A DNA stretch of 64,000 nt from Micromonospora marina. GTDB lineage: Bacteria; Actinomycetota; Actinomycetes; Mycobacteriales; Micromonosporaceae. Below are positions 55,307 through 64,000 of the stretch, one piece after another (within the stretch, counting starts at the first letter, position 1; each line of letters starts with the position of its first letter). A program made the position numbers and the translations under genes. The stretch is from assembly GCF_900091565.1 (NCBI RefSeq), contig NZ_FMCV01000014.1:62001-126000 (forward strand). The letters run 5' to 3'. The notes under the pieces were generated by a model. It ran no database searches. It had not been told where the DNA came from and saw nothing but the letters and a program-made list of their open reading frames with translations.

Positions 55307-56554
55307 GTGGACCCGCTGCTCCTCGCCCGCCTCCAGTTCGCCACCACCACCTCGATCCACTTCCTGTTCGTGGCGGTCACGCTCGGCCTGGTCACGCTCC
55401 TGGTCGGGTTGCAGACGGCCGGCTACCTCACCGGCAAGCCGGCGTACGAGCGACTGACCCGGTTCTGGGGCCAGCTCTACGTGATCAACTATGTGCTCGG
55501 CATCGCCACCGGCATCGTCATGGAGTTCCAGTTCGGCCTGAACTGGAGCGGGCTGTCGCGCTACGTCGGGAACGTGTTCGGCGCGCCGCTCGCCATCGAG
55601 ACGCTCGTCGCGTTCTTCCTGGAGTCCACGTTCCTCGGCATGTGGATCTTCGGGTGGCACCGGCTGCGGCGCGGCGTGCACCTGGCACTGCTCTGGGGTG
55701 TGGCGGTCACCGCGTACGCCTCGGCCTTCTGGATCATGGTGGCGAACGCCTGGCTCCAGAACCCGGTCGGATACGAGGTCCGCGACGGCGTCGCCCACCT
55801 CACCGACTTCGGCGCGCTGCTCACCAACCCCACGTTCGGCATGGCGTTCGGCCACGTCATCTCGGCGAGCCTGGTCACCGGCGGCCTGTTGATGGCGGCG
55901 GTGAGCGCCTGGCACCTGCTGCGGCGTACCACCGACTACGCGCTCTTCCGCACCTCGCTGCGGCTCGGCCTGGTCACCGCGGCCCTGGCGGTCACCACGC
56001 TCCAGGGCTTCGGCTTCGCCCAGTTCGGCCCGGTCGGGCAGCTCCAGCCGACCAAGTTCGGCGGTGGGCCGGACCGGGACGCGCTCGTCGCCGACTGGAC
56101 CGCGCGGTTCGGCCCCGGCGACTGGGAACCGCCGGTGCTCTCCGACGTCGGCCTCGGCTTCATGATCCTGATCGGCTTCACGCTCGGCGCCGTCTGGCTC
56201 CTGCTGCCGCTGCTCTGGCGCGACTGGATCATCCGGCTGAAGGCGCCGCTCTGGCTGATCCTGCTCGGCCTGCCGCTGCCGTTCGTGGCGATGCTGCTCG
56301 GCTGGATCGCCCGCGAGGTCGGCCGCCAGCCCTGGGCCGCGTACGGGCTGCTGCCCACCGCGCAGGCCGTCTCGCCGGTCTCACCCGGGCTGATGCTCAC
56401 CTCGCTGATCGGGTTCAGCCTGCTGCTCGGCGCGCTCGCGGTGACCAACTGGATGCTGCTGGCCCGGCACGCCGCCCGCGGCGCGCACGACCCCGCGCTC
56501 GGCCGGCCGCCCGCGCCCGACACCGACGCCCACCACCAGCCCGTGTTCGTCTGA
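55307..56554 (+). CDS. cydA: Cytochrome bd ubiquinol/menaquinol oxidase subunit I
   Basis: A 415-residue membrane subunit of the high-affinity cytochrome bd oxidase, which oxidises quinol and reduces oxygen to water. It has the N-terminal heme-ligand region RLQFATTTSIHFLFVAVTLG, the GRQPW motif (EVGRQPWAAYGLL), about nine membrane helices and a short Q-loop. The GTG at 55307 follows GGGAGGACG. The operon cydABDC runs to 61125. The oxidase is typical of low-oxygen or stress respiration. Confidence 0.97.
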   Translation: MDPLLLARLQFATTTSIHFLFVAVTLGLVTLLVGLQTAGYLTGKPAYERLTRFWGQLYVINYVLGIATGIVMEFQFGLNWSGLSRYVGNVFGAPLAIETLVAFFLESTFLGMWIFGWHRLRRGVHLALLWGVAVTAYASAFWIMVANAWLQNPVGYEVRDGVAHLTDFGALLTNPTFGMAFGHVISASLVTGGLLMAAVSAWHLLRRTTDYALFRTSLRLGLVTAALAVTTLQGFGFAQFGPVGQLQPTKFGGGPDRDALVADWTARFGPGDWEPPVLSDVGLGFMILIGFTLGAVWLLLPLLWRDWIIRLKAPLWLILLGLPLPFVAMLLGWIAREVGRQPWAAYGLLPTAQAVSPVSPGLMLTSLIGFSLLLGALAVTNWMLLARHAARGAHDPALGRPPAPDTDAHHQPVFV

Positions 56555-56565
56555 GGGAGCCCGCC

Positions 56566-57573
56566 GTGGAACTCGCCTGGTACGCCCTGCTCGGCCTCTT
56601 CTTCGCCACCTACCTCGTGCTCGGCGGCTACGACTACGGCGTCGGCCTGCTGCTGGCCCGGCGCGGCCCGGCACCGGGCAGCCGGACCACCCTCACCGCG
56701 CTCGGGCCGTTCTTCCTCGGCAACGAGGTCTGGCTGGTGGCGGCCGTGGGCATCCTGTTCGGCGCGTTCCCCCGGCTGGAGGGTGAGCTGCTCGCCGGCC
56801 TCTACCCGGCCGTGCTCGCCGCGCTGACCGGGGTGGTGCTGGTGACCGCCGGGGTGCAGCTGCGCAGCCGCCCGGCCGCCGCCACCGCCCGCGCCCGCTG
56901 GGACCGCCTGGTGGTGGTCGGCTGCGTGCTCGCCGCGCTGGGCTGGGGCGCGGTGCTCGCCGGGCTGCTTCAGGGCGTGCCGCTCGGCGCGGACGGCCAT
57001 GTGGTCGGCGCCGGTCATCTCGCCACCCCGTTCGTCGCCGCCGCCGGGCTGGCGCTGCTCGCGCTGGTGGCGGTGCACGGTGCGACGTTCCTCACGCTCC
57101 GGCTGCCCGCCGCCGAGGCCCCGGCGCTCGCCCGGCTGGCGACCGGCCTGGTGCCCGCCGCGCTCGTCGCCGTCGCCTCGGCCACCGTCCTGGGCCTGCT
57201 CTCCGATCGGGTACGCGCCGCGGTGGCGCGCCCGGCGGTGGCCGTACTCCTGCCGTTGGCGCTCGTGGCGGCGCTGCTGACGGCCCGCGCGGCGCTACGC
57301 CGGGGCCGGGCCGGGACGGCCTTCGCGGCGACCGCGACGGCGCTGGCGCTGCCCGCGCCGCTGATCGGGGCCGCGCTCTGGCCCCGGATCCTGGTCTCCA
57401 CGACCGACCCGGCGGCGTCGCTGACGGTGGCCGAAGCGGCCGCCAGCCGGCCGACGCTGGCGCTGTTGGGATGGCTCGCGCTACCGCTCGTGCCGGCCCT
57501 ACTAGGCTTTCAGGCGATGTGCTGGTGGGTGTTCCGGGGACGGATCGACGGCAGGGCACCGGTGTACTGGTGA
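56566..57573 (+). CDS. cydB: Cytochrome bd oxidase subunit II
   Basis: A 335-residue membrane subunit with the conserved N-terminus WYALLGLFFATYLVLGGYDYGVG and PFFLGNEVWLV, and about eight helices. It stabilises the CydA heme centres. The GTG at 56566 lies 12 bp after cydA with GAGGGAG upstream. Its stop overlaps cydD by four bases (GTGA). Confidence 0.97.
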   Translation: MELAWYALLGLFFATYLVLGGYDYGVGLLLARRGPAPGSRTTLTALGPFFLGNEVWLVAAVGILFGAFPRLEGELLAGLYPAVLAALTGVVLVTAGVQLRSRPAAATARARWDRLVVVGCVLAALGWGAVLAGLLQGVPLGADGHVVGAGHLATPFVAAAGLALLALVAVHGATFLTLRLPAAEAPALARLATGLVPAALVAVASATVLGLLSDRVRAAVARPAVAVLLPLALVAALLTARAALRRGRAGTAFAATATALALPAPLIGAALWPRILVSTTDPAASLTVAEAAASRPTLALLGWLALPLVPALLGFQAMCWWVFRGRIDGRAPVYW

Positions 57574-59252
57574 ACCGCCGCCCGTTCGACCCGCGTCTGC
57601 TGCGCCGGGTCCCCGCGGCCCGGCGCGACCTCGCCGTGCTCGCGGTGCTGGGCGGGCTCACCGCGCTACTGGTCGTCGCGCAGGCCACCGCGCTGGCGAC
57701 ACTACTGGCGACGGCGTTCGACGGGCGGCTGCACCAGCAGGCGCTGGCCGGGTTCGTGGCCGCGGTCGCCGGGCGGGCACTTGTGAGCTGGGCCCAGGGC
57801 ACGGTGGCGGCGCGGGCCGCCGCCACGGTCAAGGCGGCGCTGCGCGCCGACCTGCTCGGCGCGGTCGGTCGGCACGGACCCACCTGGGTCGCCGGGCAGC
57901 GCGCGGGGCAGCTCGCCACGCTGGCCGGGCGCGGTCTGGACGCGCTCGACCCGTACTTCACCGGCTACCTGCCGCAGCTCGTGCTGAGCGTGACGGTGCC
58001 GGTGGCGGTGCTGGCCCGGATCGTGTTCGCCGACTGGAGCTCGGCGCTGATCATCGCGCTCACCATCCCGCTCATCCCGATCTTCGGCGCGCTGCTCGGC
58101 TGGCAGGCGCAGGCCGCCACCGAACGGCAGTGGCGGCGGCTGTCGCTGCTCGGCGGGCACTTCCTCGACATGGTGGCCGGGCTGCCCACGCTGCGCGCGT
58201 TCGGCCGGTCCCGGGGGCAGGTCGACGTGGTACGCCGGATGGCCGACGGCCACCGCCAGGCCACCATGAAGACGCTGCGGATCGCGTTCCTGTCCGCGCT
58301 GGTGCTGGAACTGGTCGCCACGCTCTCCGTCGCGCTGGTCGCGGTGCCGGTCGGCATCCGGCTGCTCGGCGGCGGCCTCACGCTCTCCACCGCGCTGCTG
58401 GTGCTGCTGCTCACCCCGGAGGCGTACCTGCCGCTGCGCGCCGCGGGCAGCCGGTTCCACGCCAGCATGGAAGGGCTCACCGCGCTGGACGAGGCGCTCA
58501 CGCTCTCCGCCGCCGACGCACCCGCCGCCACCGCCGAGCCCCGGCGTCCGGCGCCGGACGGCCGGGGCGAGATCCGCTTCGAGGGCGTGACAGTCGCGTA
58601 CGACCGCACCACCGCGCTGCGCGACGTCACGCTGGCCGTCCGGCCGGGCGACCGGGTGGCGATCATCGGGCCCAGCGGTGCGGGCAAGAGCACCCTGCTC
58701 AACCTGCTGCTCGGCTTCGTCGCACCCACCACGGGCCGGGTCACAGTCGACGGGGTGGACCTGGCCGGGGCCGACCTCGACGCCTGGCGGCGCGAGCTGG
58801 CCTGGGTGCCGCAGCGCGCGCACCTGTTCGCCGGGTCGCTCGCCGACAACATCCGCCTCGGCGCACCGGACACCCCGGACGACGTGCTCGCCGCGGCGGT
58901 CACCGGCGCCGCGCTGGACGAGGTGGTCGACGCGCTGCCCGACGGGCTGGAGACCTGCCTCGGCGAGCGCGGCCACGGCCTGTCCAGCGGGCAGCGGCAG
59001 CGGGTCGCCCTGGCTCGCGCGTTCCTGCGGGACGCACCGATCGTGCTCCTCGACGAGCCGACCGCGCGGCTGGACAGCGCCAGCGAGGCTGTGGTGCTGG
59101 ACGCGACCCGGCGGCTGGTCGCCGGCCGTACCGCGCTGCTCGTCGCGCACCGGCCCGCGCTGCTCGCCGACGCCGACCGGATCCTGCGCGTCGAGGACGG
59201 CCGGGTCACCGAGCTGCACACGGCCGCCACCGGAGCGGTGGCGCCCCGATGA
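57570..59252 (+). CDS. cydD: ABC transporter CydD (thiol exporter for cytochrome bd assembly)
   Basis: A 560-residue ABC exporter half with six N-terminal helices and a C-terminal ATPase: Walker A GPSGAGKSTLL, signature LSSGQRQRVALARAFL, Walker B IVLLDEPTARLD. With CydC it exports glutathione/cysteine-type thiols in E. coli to allow cytochrome bd assembly; the actinobacterial pair is thought to act likewise. The GTG at 57570 overlaps the cydB stop. Confidence 0.95.
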   Translation: MNRRPFDPRLLRRVPAARRDLAVLAVLGGLTALLVVAQATALATLLATAFDGRLHQQALAGFVAAVAGRALVSWAQGTVAARAAATVKAALRADLLGAVGRHGPTWVAGQRAGQLATLAGRGLDALDPYFTGYLPQLVLSVTVPVAVLARIVFADWSSALIIALTIPLIPIFGALLGWQAQAATERQWRRLSLLGGHFLDMVAGLPTLRAFGRSRGQVDVVRRMADGHRQATMKTLRIAFLSALVLELVATLSVALVAVPVGIRLLGGGLTLSTALLVLLLTPEAYLPLRAAGSRFHASMEGLTALDEALTLSAADAPAATAEPRRPAPDGRGEIRFEGVTVAYDRTTALRDVTLAVRPGDRVAIIGPSGAGKSTLLNLLLGFVAPTTGRVTVDGVDLAGADLDAWRRELAWVPQRAHLFAGSLADNIRLGAPDTPDDVLAAAVTGAALDEVVDALPDGLETCLGERGHGLSSGQRQRVALARAFLRDAPIVLLDEPTARLDSASEAVVLDATRRLVAGRTALLVAHRPALLADADRILRVEDGRVTELHTAATGAVAPR

Positions 59253-59286
59253 TCCCCGTCTCCCCCGCCCGCCCGGCGGTGACCCG

Positions 59287-61125
59287 GTGACCGCAGGCGA
59301 CGGCGTCACGCCGGTGGGCCGCGAGCCGGCCGGGCCGACCGGAGTGCCCATGGCCCCCTCCGGCACGCCGGAGCCGCCCACGACCGCCCTACCCGGCGCC
59401 GAGCGGGCGGTGCTGCGTCTGGCCCGGCCGTACCTGAGCCGGCTGCTCGGCGCGGGGCTGCTCGCCGCCGCGACCGAGTTCGCCGGCCTGGCGCTGATGG
59501 CCACCGCCACCTGGCTGCTGATGAGCGCCGCCGGCCGGCCGCCGCTGGACCGGCTGACGGTGGCCATCGTCGCGGTCCGGGCGCTGGCGGTCAGCCGGGG
59601 CGTGTTCCGGTACACCGAACGGCTCGCCGGGCACGACGCTGTCCTCCGCATGATCACCGACGTACGGGCCCGCGTCTTCGCCACGCTCGCCGCCCGGCGC
59701 GAGACCGGCCGCCGTACCGGGGACGCGCTGAGCCGGCTGGTCTCCGACGTGGAGGCGGCCCAGGACCTGCTCCTGCGCGTCCTCGTACCGGGAGCGGCAG
59801 CGGCCCTGGTCAGCGTGCTCGCCGTCGGCGTCGCCGCGCTGATCTCACCGCCGGCCGCCGGCGTGCTCGCGATCGGCCTGCTCGTGGCGGGCGTGGCGCT
59901 CCCCGCGCTCGCCTCCCGGATCACCCGCCGCGCCGCCGACGAGGTGGCCCCGCTGCGGGGCGCGCTCGCCGTGGACGCGGTCGACCTCACCCACGGTGCC
60001 GCCGACCTGGCCGCGTTCGGGGCGACCGGCGCGGCGCTCGCCGCCGCCGACGAGCGGGCCGGACGGCTGGCCCGGCTGGAACGCCGGCTCGCCGCCACCG
60101 GCTTCGCGGTGGACGCGCTCGGCGTCCTCGTGGCCGGTCTCACCGCCGCCGCCGTGGTGGTCGTGGCGCTGCGCGCCGAGGTCGGCGGCGTGCTGGTCGG
60201 CGTCCTCGCGGTCGGCTCGCTCGCCGCCGTGGAGGTGGCGCTCGCGCTCGTCGCGGCGGCACGCCAGCGGACCCAGTTGCGGGCCGGACTGGCTCGCGTC
60301 GCCGACCTGCTCACCGCACCCGTTCCGGCGACGCCGACAGACGCGCCGGTGCCCGGGACCGACGGCCACGACGTGCGGTTCTCCGGTGTGACGGTCCGCT
60401 ACCGGGCGGGCGCCGCCCCCGCGCTGGCCGGGTTCGACCTCGACCTGCCGGCCGGCCTCCGGGTGGCGGTGGTCGGGCCGAGCGGCGCCGGCAAGAGCAC
60501 GCTCGCCGCGGTGCTCACCGGCGCGGTACGCCCCGGCACCGGCGAGGTCACCGCAGGTGGCGTGCCGGTGTCCGAGATACCGGCCGAACACCTGCCCCGG
60601 GTGGTCGGCGGCCTGCTCGCCGAGGCGTACGTCTTCCACGCCACGGTCAAGGAGAACCTGCTCCTCGGCCGTCCGGACGCCACCGAGGCGGACCTGGTCG
60701 CCGCGACCCGGGCGGCCGGCCTGCTCGACTGGGTACACGAGCAGCCCGACGGCTGGGACACGGTGGTCGGCGAGCAGGGCGGGCAGCTCTCCGGCGGGCA
60801 ACGGCAGCGGCTCGCGCTGGCCCGGGCGCTGCTGGCCGCACCGCCGGTGCTGGTGCTCGACGAGCCGACCGAGGGGCTCGATCCGGCGGCTGCCGACGCG
60901 GTGCTGGACTCCGCGCTCGCCGCCACCCCGGCCGGGCACTCGGTGCTGCTGATCAGCCACCGACTCAGCGGTCTGGCCGGGCTGGACGAGATCGTGGTGC
61001 TCGAAGGCGGCCGGATCGTGCAGCGCGGCCGGCACGACGAGCTGGTGGCACGTCCCGGCTGGTACCGGGAGCAGTGGCTGCGGCAGGAGGCGGCGGAGCG
61101 CGGCTACCTGGCGATCACACCCTGA
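59287..61125 (+). CDS. cydC: ABC transporter CydC
   Basis: A 612-residue ABC half-transporter. A Pro/Gly-rich hydrophilic N-terminal tail (about residues 1-35) precedes the membrane domain and ATPase: Walker A GPSGAGKSTLAAVL, signature [16 protein letters not shown], Walker B VLVLDEPTEGLD. It partners CydD. The GTG at 59287 is used because in-frame upstream codons are not coding-like; ATG 59350, just before the membrane domain, is an alternative. Confidence 0.93.
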   Translation: MTAGDGVTPVGREPAGPTGVPMAPSGTPEPPTTALPGAERAVLRLARPYLSRLLGAGLLAAATEFAGLALMATATWLLMSAAGRPPLDRLTVAIVAVRALAVSRGVFRYTERLAGHDAVLRMITDVRARVFATLAARRETGRRTGDALSRLVSDVEAAQDLLLRVLVPGAAAALVSVLAVGVAALISPPAAGVLAIGLLVAGVALPALASRITRRAADEVAPLRGALAVDAVDLTHGAADLAAFGATGAALAAADERAGRLARLERRLAATGFAVDALGVLVAGLTAAAVVVVALRAEVGGVLVGVLAVGSLAAVEVALALVAAARQRTQLRAGLARVADLLTAPVPATPTDAPVPGTDGHDVRFSGVTVRYRAGAAPALAGFDLDLPAGLRVAVVGPSGAGKSTLAAVLTGAVRPGTGEVTAGGVPVSEIPAEHLPRVVGGLLAEAYVFHATVKENLLLGRPDATEADLVAATRAAGLLDWVHEQPDGWDTVVGEQGGQLSGGQRQRLALARALLAAPPVLVLDEPTEGLDPAAADAVLDSALAATPAGHSVLLISHRLSGLAGLDEIVVLEGGRIVQRGRHDELVARPGWYREQWLRQEAAERGYLAITP

Positions 61126-61186
61126 CACCCGGCCGATCGGGGTTTTCCCTGACGCGGGTGCCGCCCGCCGGTGGCAGGCTTACCGC

Positions 61187-61858
61187 ATGCGGGTGCATGA
61201 GGAGGCAGTGGTCGACCGCCGGCTGCACGAGTTGTCCACGCGGCTGCACGGGCCGGACCGGCTCAAGGCCGACCTGCTGACCGAGGCACGGCACGCGCTG
61301 GAGGACGCCGTCGAGGCGTACCGGGACGGGGGCCTGCCGCGGGCGGAGGCGCAGCGGCGGGCGGTCGCCGAGTTCGGCAGCGACGCCCAGCTCGTGCCGG
61401 GTTTCCAGGCCGAGCTTGCCGTCGGCGCGCTGCACCGGCTGGCGCTGCGCACGCTCGTGGTGGCGGTGGTGCTCATCGCCGCCGGTGATCTGACCTGGCA
61501 GGGGTCGAGCTGGAGCAGCGGTCCGCCACCGCCGCAGAGCTACCTGCTGCTCTCCGCCGCGCTGAACGGCATCTGGGGGGTGGTCGCCGCGCTGGCGCTG
61601 GCCGCGCTGCTGGTCGCCCGGTGGGGATCACCGCGGCTCGTCCGCCCGGCCCGGGTGATCGGTTTCGGTCTGACCGGCAGCCTGCTGGTCGGTGCGGTCG
61701 CCGGGGGCGCGCTGTTCGGCTGGTCGGTCGGGCTGTGGGACGCGGCGCTCACCTGGCCGCCCCTGATCGTCGGGATGGTGGTGGTCTCGGCGGCCTGGTT
61801 CGCCCTCGCCCGCGCGGCCTGCTGCTGGATGCTCGCCGACCGCCGGCTGGCCGGCTGA
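61187..61858 (+). CDS. Permease-prefix/HAAS-like membrane protein
   Basis: A 223-residue protein. The N-terminal 85 residues are a three-helix domain seen ahead of permeases and in HAAS-type proteins (VVDRRLHELSTRLHGPDRLKADLL onward at 61209-61280, with GLPRAEAQRRAVAEFGS). Four membrane helices follow. Such proteins are usually encoded beside a PadR regulator, which is the case here: a convergent PadR gene lies 79 bp away. The pair may sense the membrane state. Confidence 0.82.
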   Translation: MRVHEEAVVDRRLHELSTRLHGPDRLKADLLTEARHALEDAVEAYRDGGLPRAEAQRRAVAEFGSDAQLVPGFQAELAVGALHRLALRTLVVAVVLIAAGDLTWQGSSWSSGPPPPQSYLLLSAALNGIWGVVAALALAALLVARWGSPRLVRPARVIGFGLTGSLLVGAVAGGALFGWSVGLWDAALTWPPLIVGMVVVSAAWFALARAACCWMLADRRLAG

Positions 61859-61866
61859 ACCGGACG

Positions 61867-61909
61867 GCCGTCGGGCTTGCCGCCCGGGCACCCCGGGCTG
61901 CCCGTCGGC
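61867..61909. terminator. Hairpin terminator between convergent HAAS-like and PadR genes
   Basis: Inner GCCCGGG/CCCGGGC stem (61882-61888 and 61892-61898) inside GCCGTCGGGC/GCCCGTCGGC outer arms (61867-61876 and 61900-61909), with one mismatch. Confidence 0.65.
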
Positions 61910-61937
61910 GAGGGCCCCAGGCGGCCGGGCGCGGTGG

Positions 61938-62279
61938 TCAGGCCGGTGCGGTGGGCGGCTCGTCCGCGCCGAGGAACCGTCCGACCGTGGCGCTGAACTC
62001 GCGCCAGCCGGCCCGTTCCCCCGCCAGCGCCCGGCCACCGGCGTCGGTCAACTCGTAGGTGCGGCGTTCCCGGCCGTTCACAGTGCTCCAGGTGCTCGCC
62101 ACCAGCCCGGCCCGTTCCAGCCGGCGCAGCGCCGGATAGATGGTGCCGGTGGGCAGATCCAGCGCACCGCCGCTGCGGGCCCGCAACGCCTCGATGATCG
62201 CGTAGCCGTGCAGTGCGCCCCGTTCCAGCACGGCGAGCAGCAGCGCGTCCAGGTGTCCGTGCAGCGTCTGCGCCTTCAT
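61938..62279 (-). CDS. PadR-family transcriptional regulator (short form)
   Basis: A 113-residue PadR repressor of the s1 type with only the winged-helix and dimer helix. It shows HLDALLLAVLERGALHGYAIIEALRARSGGAL, the TGTIYPALRRLERAGLV recognition region and the wing ERRTYELTDAGGRAL. The ATG at 62279 follows a GTAGC-N3-GCTAC palindrome. It is convergent with a HAAS-like membrane protein, its likely partner or target. Confidence 0.9.
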   Translation of the reverse strand: MKAQTLHGHLDALLLAVLERGALHGYAIIEALRARSGGALDLPTGTIYPALRRLERAGLVASTWSTVNGRERRTYELTDAGGRALAGERAGWREFSATVGRFLGADEPPTAPA

Positions 62280-62281
62280 GC

Positions 62282-62294
62282 GTAGCAACGCTAC
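62282..62294. promoter_or_regulatory. Putative PadR operator
   Basis: GTAGCAACGCTAC (5-bp arms, 3-nt spacer) lies 3 bp before the padR ATG and could serve autoregulation. Confidence 0.5.
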
Positions 62295-62423
62295 TTGTCG
62301 CGCCGCCGCGACGCCAAGGGGTGCGACTCCCGGTCGGAACCGTCGCCCACTAGGGTATGTGCGCAGAGTCACTCGGCGGCCGACGCCGTCGGGTGGGCAA
62401 CCCGAACGCACACGGAGGTCAGC

Positions 62424-63371
62424 GTGGCCCGCCAGTCGCCCCAACGGCCCGACGCCGACGAGCCCGAGCTCGACGACACCGACGCCGCCGCCGCGGCCGA
62501 CGAGGTCGAGGAGGACCGCCCGCCGGCCGACCGCGCGCTCTGGGACGAGGTACGGATCGACCCGGTGGAGATCGCCCTGCCCGCCGGCACCGGCTTCACG
62601 CTGCGGGCCTACCGGCAGGCGCGCGAGCTGACCCCGACCGACGTCACCGAGCGCGACCAGGACGACCCGTTCCTGGCCCGCCGCCAGGTCGTCGAGACCG
62701 AGGAGGACGAGGAGGTGGTGATCCTCGACGAGGAGTTCGCCGCCCTCTCCGCCGAGGACGACGACGAGGACGGGGAGAAGGACGCCAAGGCCCGCCGCAA
62801 GGGCAAGGCCGACGCCTCGGACGACGACAAGGCCGAGGCCGGCGACGACGCCGAGGACGACGAGGACGAGGACGAGTCGGGCGACGAGGAGGTGCCGGTC
62901 TTCCTCACCCACAAGGGCCGGCTCCTGCTGTTCAAGACCCCGGAGTCATTGGTCACTTTCATCCGTTCCGGTGCGCCCAACGATCTGTCTCAGCTGGACA
63001 GCTGGAATGAACTGTCCGAACGGCTCGAGCCGGCCGACATCGCCCCGCTGGACGAGGACACGTACGAGCTCGACCTGGTCGTGGAGAACCTGCGCGGCGG
63101 CCACGACGCGTGGGACCACGAGCTGCTCATCGAAGCCGGCGAGGTCGCCCGTGACCTGGCGTACGCCCTACGGCTACCCGCCGTGCTGGACATGCTCTCG
63201 GCGGGCTCCAGCCTGGACGACCTGGACGAGGCGCTGCGCGCTTCCGTAAACGGCGGCGTCGGTGGTTTCCTGGGTCGTCGCCGGCTGAAGAAAATCGGGG
63301 CACAAACCGCAAGTTTGGGTTGGCGCACCATTGTCGGCAAGATCTCTGCGGTTGTGGACTGGCGCGACTGA
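62424..63371 (+). CDS. Acidic conserved hypothetical protein
   Basis: A 315-residue protein. Residues 1-60 are charged; residues about 90-190 form an extremely Asp/Glu-rich region interrupted by a basic KARRKGK patch. The conserved part then begins at EVPVFLTHKGRLLLFKTPESLVTFIRSGAPNDLSQL (about residues 154-190) and runs to residue 315. It has no membrane segment. Relatives in Micromonosporaceae have been called DNA primase in databases, but no primase motif is visible here. The GTG at 62424 follows GGAGGTC, and TAGGGT at 62351-62356 may be its -10. Function unknown. Confidence 0.8.
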   Translation: MARQSPQRPDADEPELDDTDAAAAADEVEEDRPPADRALWDEVRIDPVEIALPAGTGFTLRAYRQARELTPTDVTERDQDDPFLARRQVVETEEDEEVVILDEEFAALSAEDDDEDGEKDAKARRKGKADASDDDKAEAGDDAEDDEDEDESGDEEVPVFLTHKGRLLLFKTPESLVTFIRSGAPNDLSQLDSWNELSERLEPADIAPLDEDTYELDLVVENLRGGHDAWDHELLIEAGEVARDLAYALRLPAVLDMLSAGSSLDDLDEALRASVNGGVGGFLGRRRLKKIGAQTASLGWRTIVGKISAVVDWRD

Positions 63372-63435
63372 CCCCGAGCGGGGAGCATCAGTCTCTGGCA
63401 GAGCAAGACCTGTGTCCCGGGAGGAGGACGACGCC

Positions 63436-64000
63436 GTGGCGCTCGTGCGCGTGTACTGCGGTCTGGCCTCGGCAGATCCGGCCGACCGAACGGCTTCGGC
63501 CGGAACGACGCTGACGTCCGCTGTGGTCGACGACGCAGGCCGTCTGCTGCACGTCTGCGAGATCGGTGACGATCCCGCCGGTTACGCCCGGCTGGTCGCG
63601 CTGCTGGTGGAACGGTCCGGCGGTCCCAGCGGCGCGGCCATCGCCGCGGACAGCGACGACCACATCGTCACCTCGCTGCTCAGCGCCGCCGGCCGGCCGC
63701 TGGCGATCGCGGACGACGACTCGGTGGACGACTTCGCCGAGCGCTTCGCCGACGACGACTCCCTGGAGGAGATGCAGTCCCCGCCCGCCGAGCGCCGGGC
63801 GGTCGGACTGGCCCGTGCGCTCCAGGCCGGCGCGCTGTCCGCGGTGACCCTCCCGGCACCGCGCGAACTCGCCGGATACACGCAGGTCCTGGCCGCGCAC
63901 GCGGCGCTGGCGAGCGGTCGGCACTCCGCCGCGGTGACGTTGCGCGAGGTGCTCCGCGAGCTCTACCCGGCCGCGCTGCGGGCCTACCCGGATCCGGCCG
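63436..64000 (+). CDS. Conserved hypothetical protein, partial (C-terminus outside window)
   Basis: The first 188 codons of a gene cut by the right edge, 64 bp after the acidic protein. It starts MALVRVYCGLASADPADRTA; the GTG follows GGGAGGAGG. It has an N-terminal strand-loop-strand pattern and a VVDDAGRLL turn that resemble, distantly, the RuvC-like start of IS110 transposases, but the first acidic residue is replaced by CGL and no insertion-sequence ends are seen. It is more likely a stable chromosomal gene cotranscribed with the acidic protein. Confidence 0.6.
   Translation, partial: MALVRVYCGLASADPADRTASAGTTLTSAVVDDAGRLLHVCEIGDDPAGYARLVALLVERSGGPSGAAIAADSDDHIVTSLLSAAGRPLAIADDDSVDDFAERFADDDSLEEMQSPPAERRAVGLARALQAGALSAVTLPAPRELAGYTQVLAAHAALASGRHSAAVTLREVLRELYPAALRAYPDPA

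Noticed and set aside
63436-64000. IS110 transposase at the right edge
   Set aside because: Only a distant resemblance; the first catalytic acidic position is not conserved and no insertion ends or target features are visible.

Overview
The window is very GC-rich DNA with GTG/ATG starts, tightly packed genes and strong G/C bias at third codon positions. It reads as the chromosome of an actinomycete, most likely a Micromonosporaceae member (Micromonospora or a relative); this is inferred from gene content, as no rRNA or tRNA gene is present to confirm it. No CRISPR array, phage, integrase or intact insertion sequence was seen.

Layout. 0-4 kb: end of a membrane protein gene, GTP-dependent PEP carboxykinase behind a Rex-like operator, and two GtrA-type membrane proteins. 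4-25 kb: an expanded version of the acyl-CoA carboxylase locus that in Mycobacterium tuberculosis runs GtrA protein, PH protein, birA, accD5, accE5, maf, accA3. The order is kept here, but other genes sit between: an ECF sigma factor with its membrane partner, a ketopantoate-reductase-like gene, an M50-type protease, a Uma2-type nuclease, a secreted GH25 lysozyme, a Ser/Thr kinase, a type-VII-secretion-like trio (helical protein, Pro-rich protein, mycosin) with visibly lower GC, an O-methyltransferase, an MFS pump with a pentapeptide-repeat loop, and a PadR-controlled ABC exporter.

25-35 kb: GuaB1, a TetR/DoxX divergent pair with twin operators, MarR plus a heterodimeric ABC exporter, then a ThrRS-like gene that lacks the N-terminal TGS and editing domains. 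This last gene is preceded by a 17-codon leader with three consecutive Thr codons and a strong hairpin, which looks like a transcription-attenuation device. A DedA protein and a DUF998 protein follow. 35-50 kb: an LpdA-type quinone reductase, GGCT, GNAT, SalK-like, MBL and M20 genes, an acyl-CoA mutase large subunit, a second Ser/Thr kinase, a phosphosugar mutase, GPP34 and upp. This again follows the mycobacterial lpdA-amiB1-pmmB-upp order.

50-64 kb: deoC with a split ALDH16-like pair (one active, one pseudo-ALDH), a BlaI/M56 pair, the full cydABDC cytochrome bd operon, a permease-prefix (HAAS-like)/PadR pair, an acidic protein and a truncated gene at the edge.

Three themes cut across the window. 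(1) At least sixteen genes have a TAnnnT hexamer 6-8 nt before the start codon, the signature of leaderless transcripts. (2) A bipartite palindromic repeat built on GGGGCCCC and GTTAAC sits just after the stop codons of unrelated genes, always in the same orientation. (3) Many transporters and enzymes lie beside a dedicated regulator with a palindromic operator. Deoxyribose-phosphate breakdown (upp, phosphosugar mutase, deoC, ALDH), acyl-CoA carboxylation (birA, accD, accE, accA) and respiration (LpdA, cydABDC) are the main coherent physiological modules.
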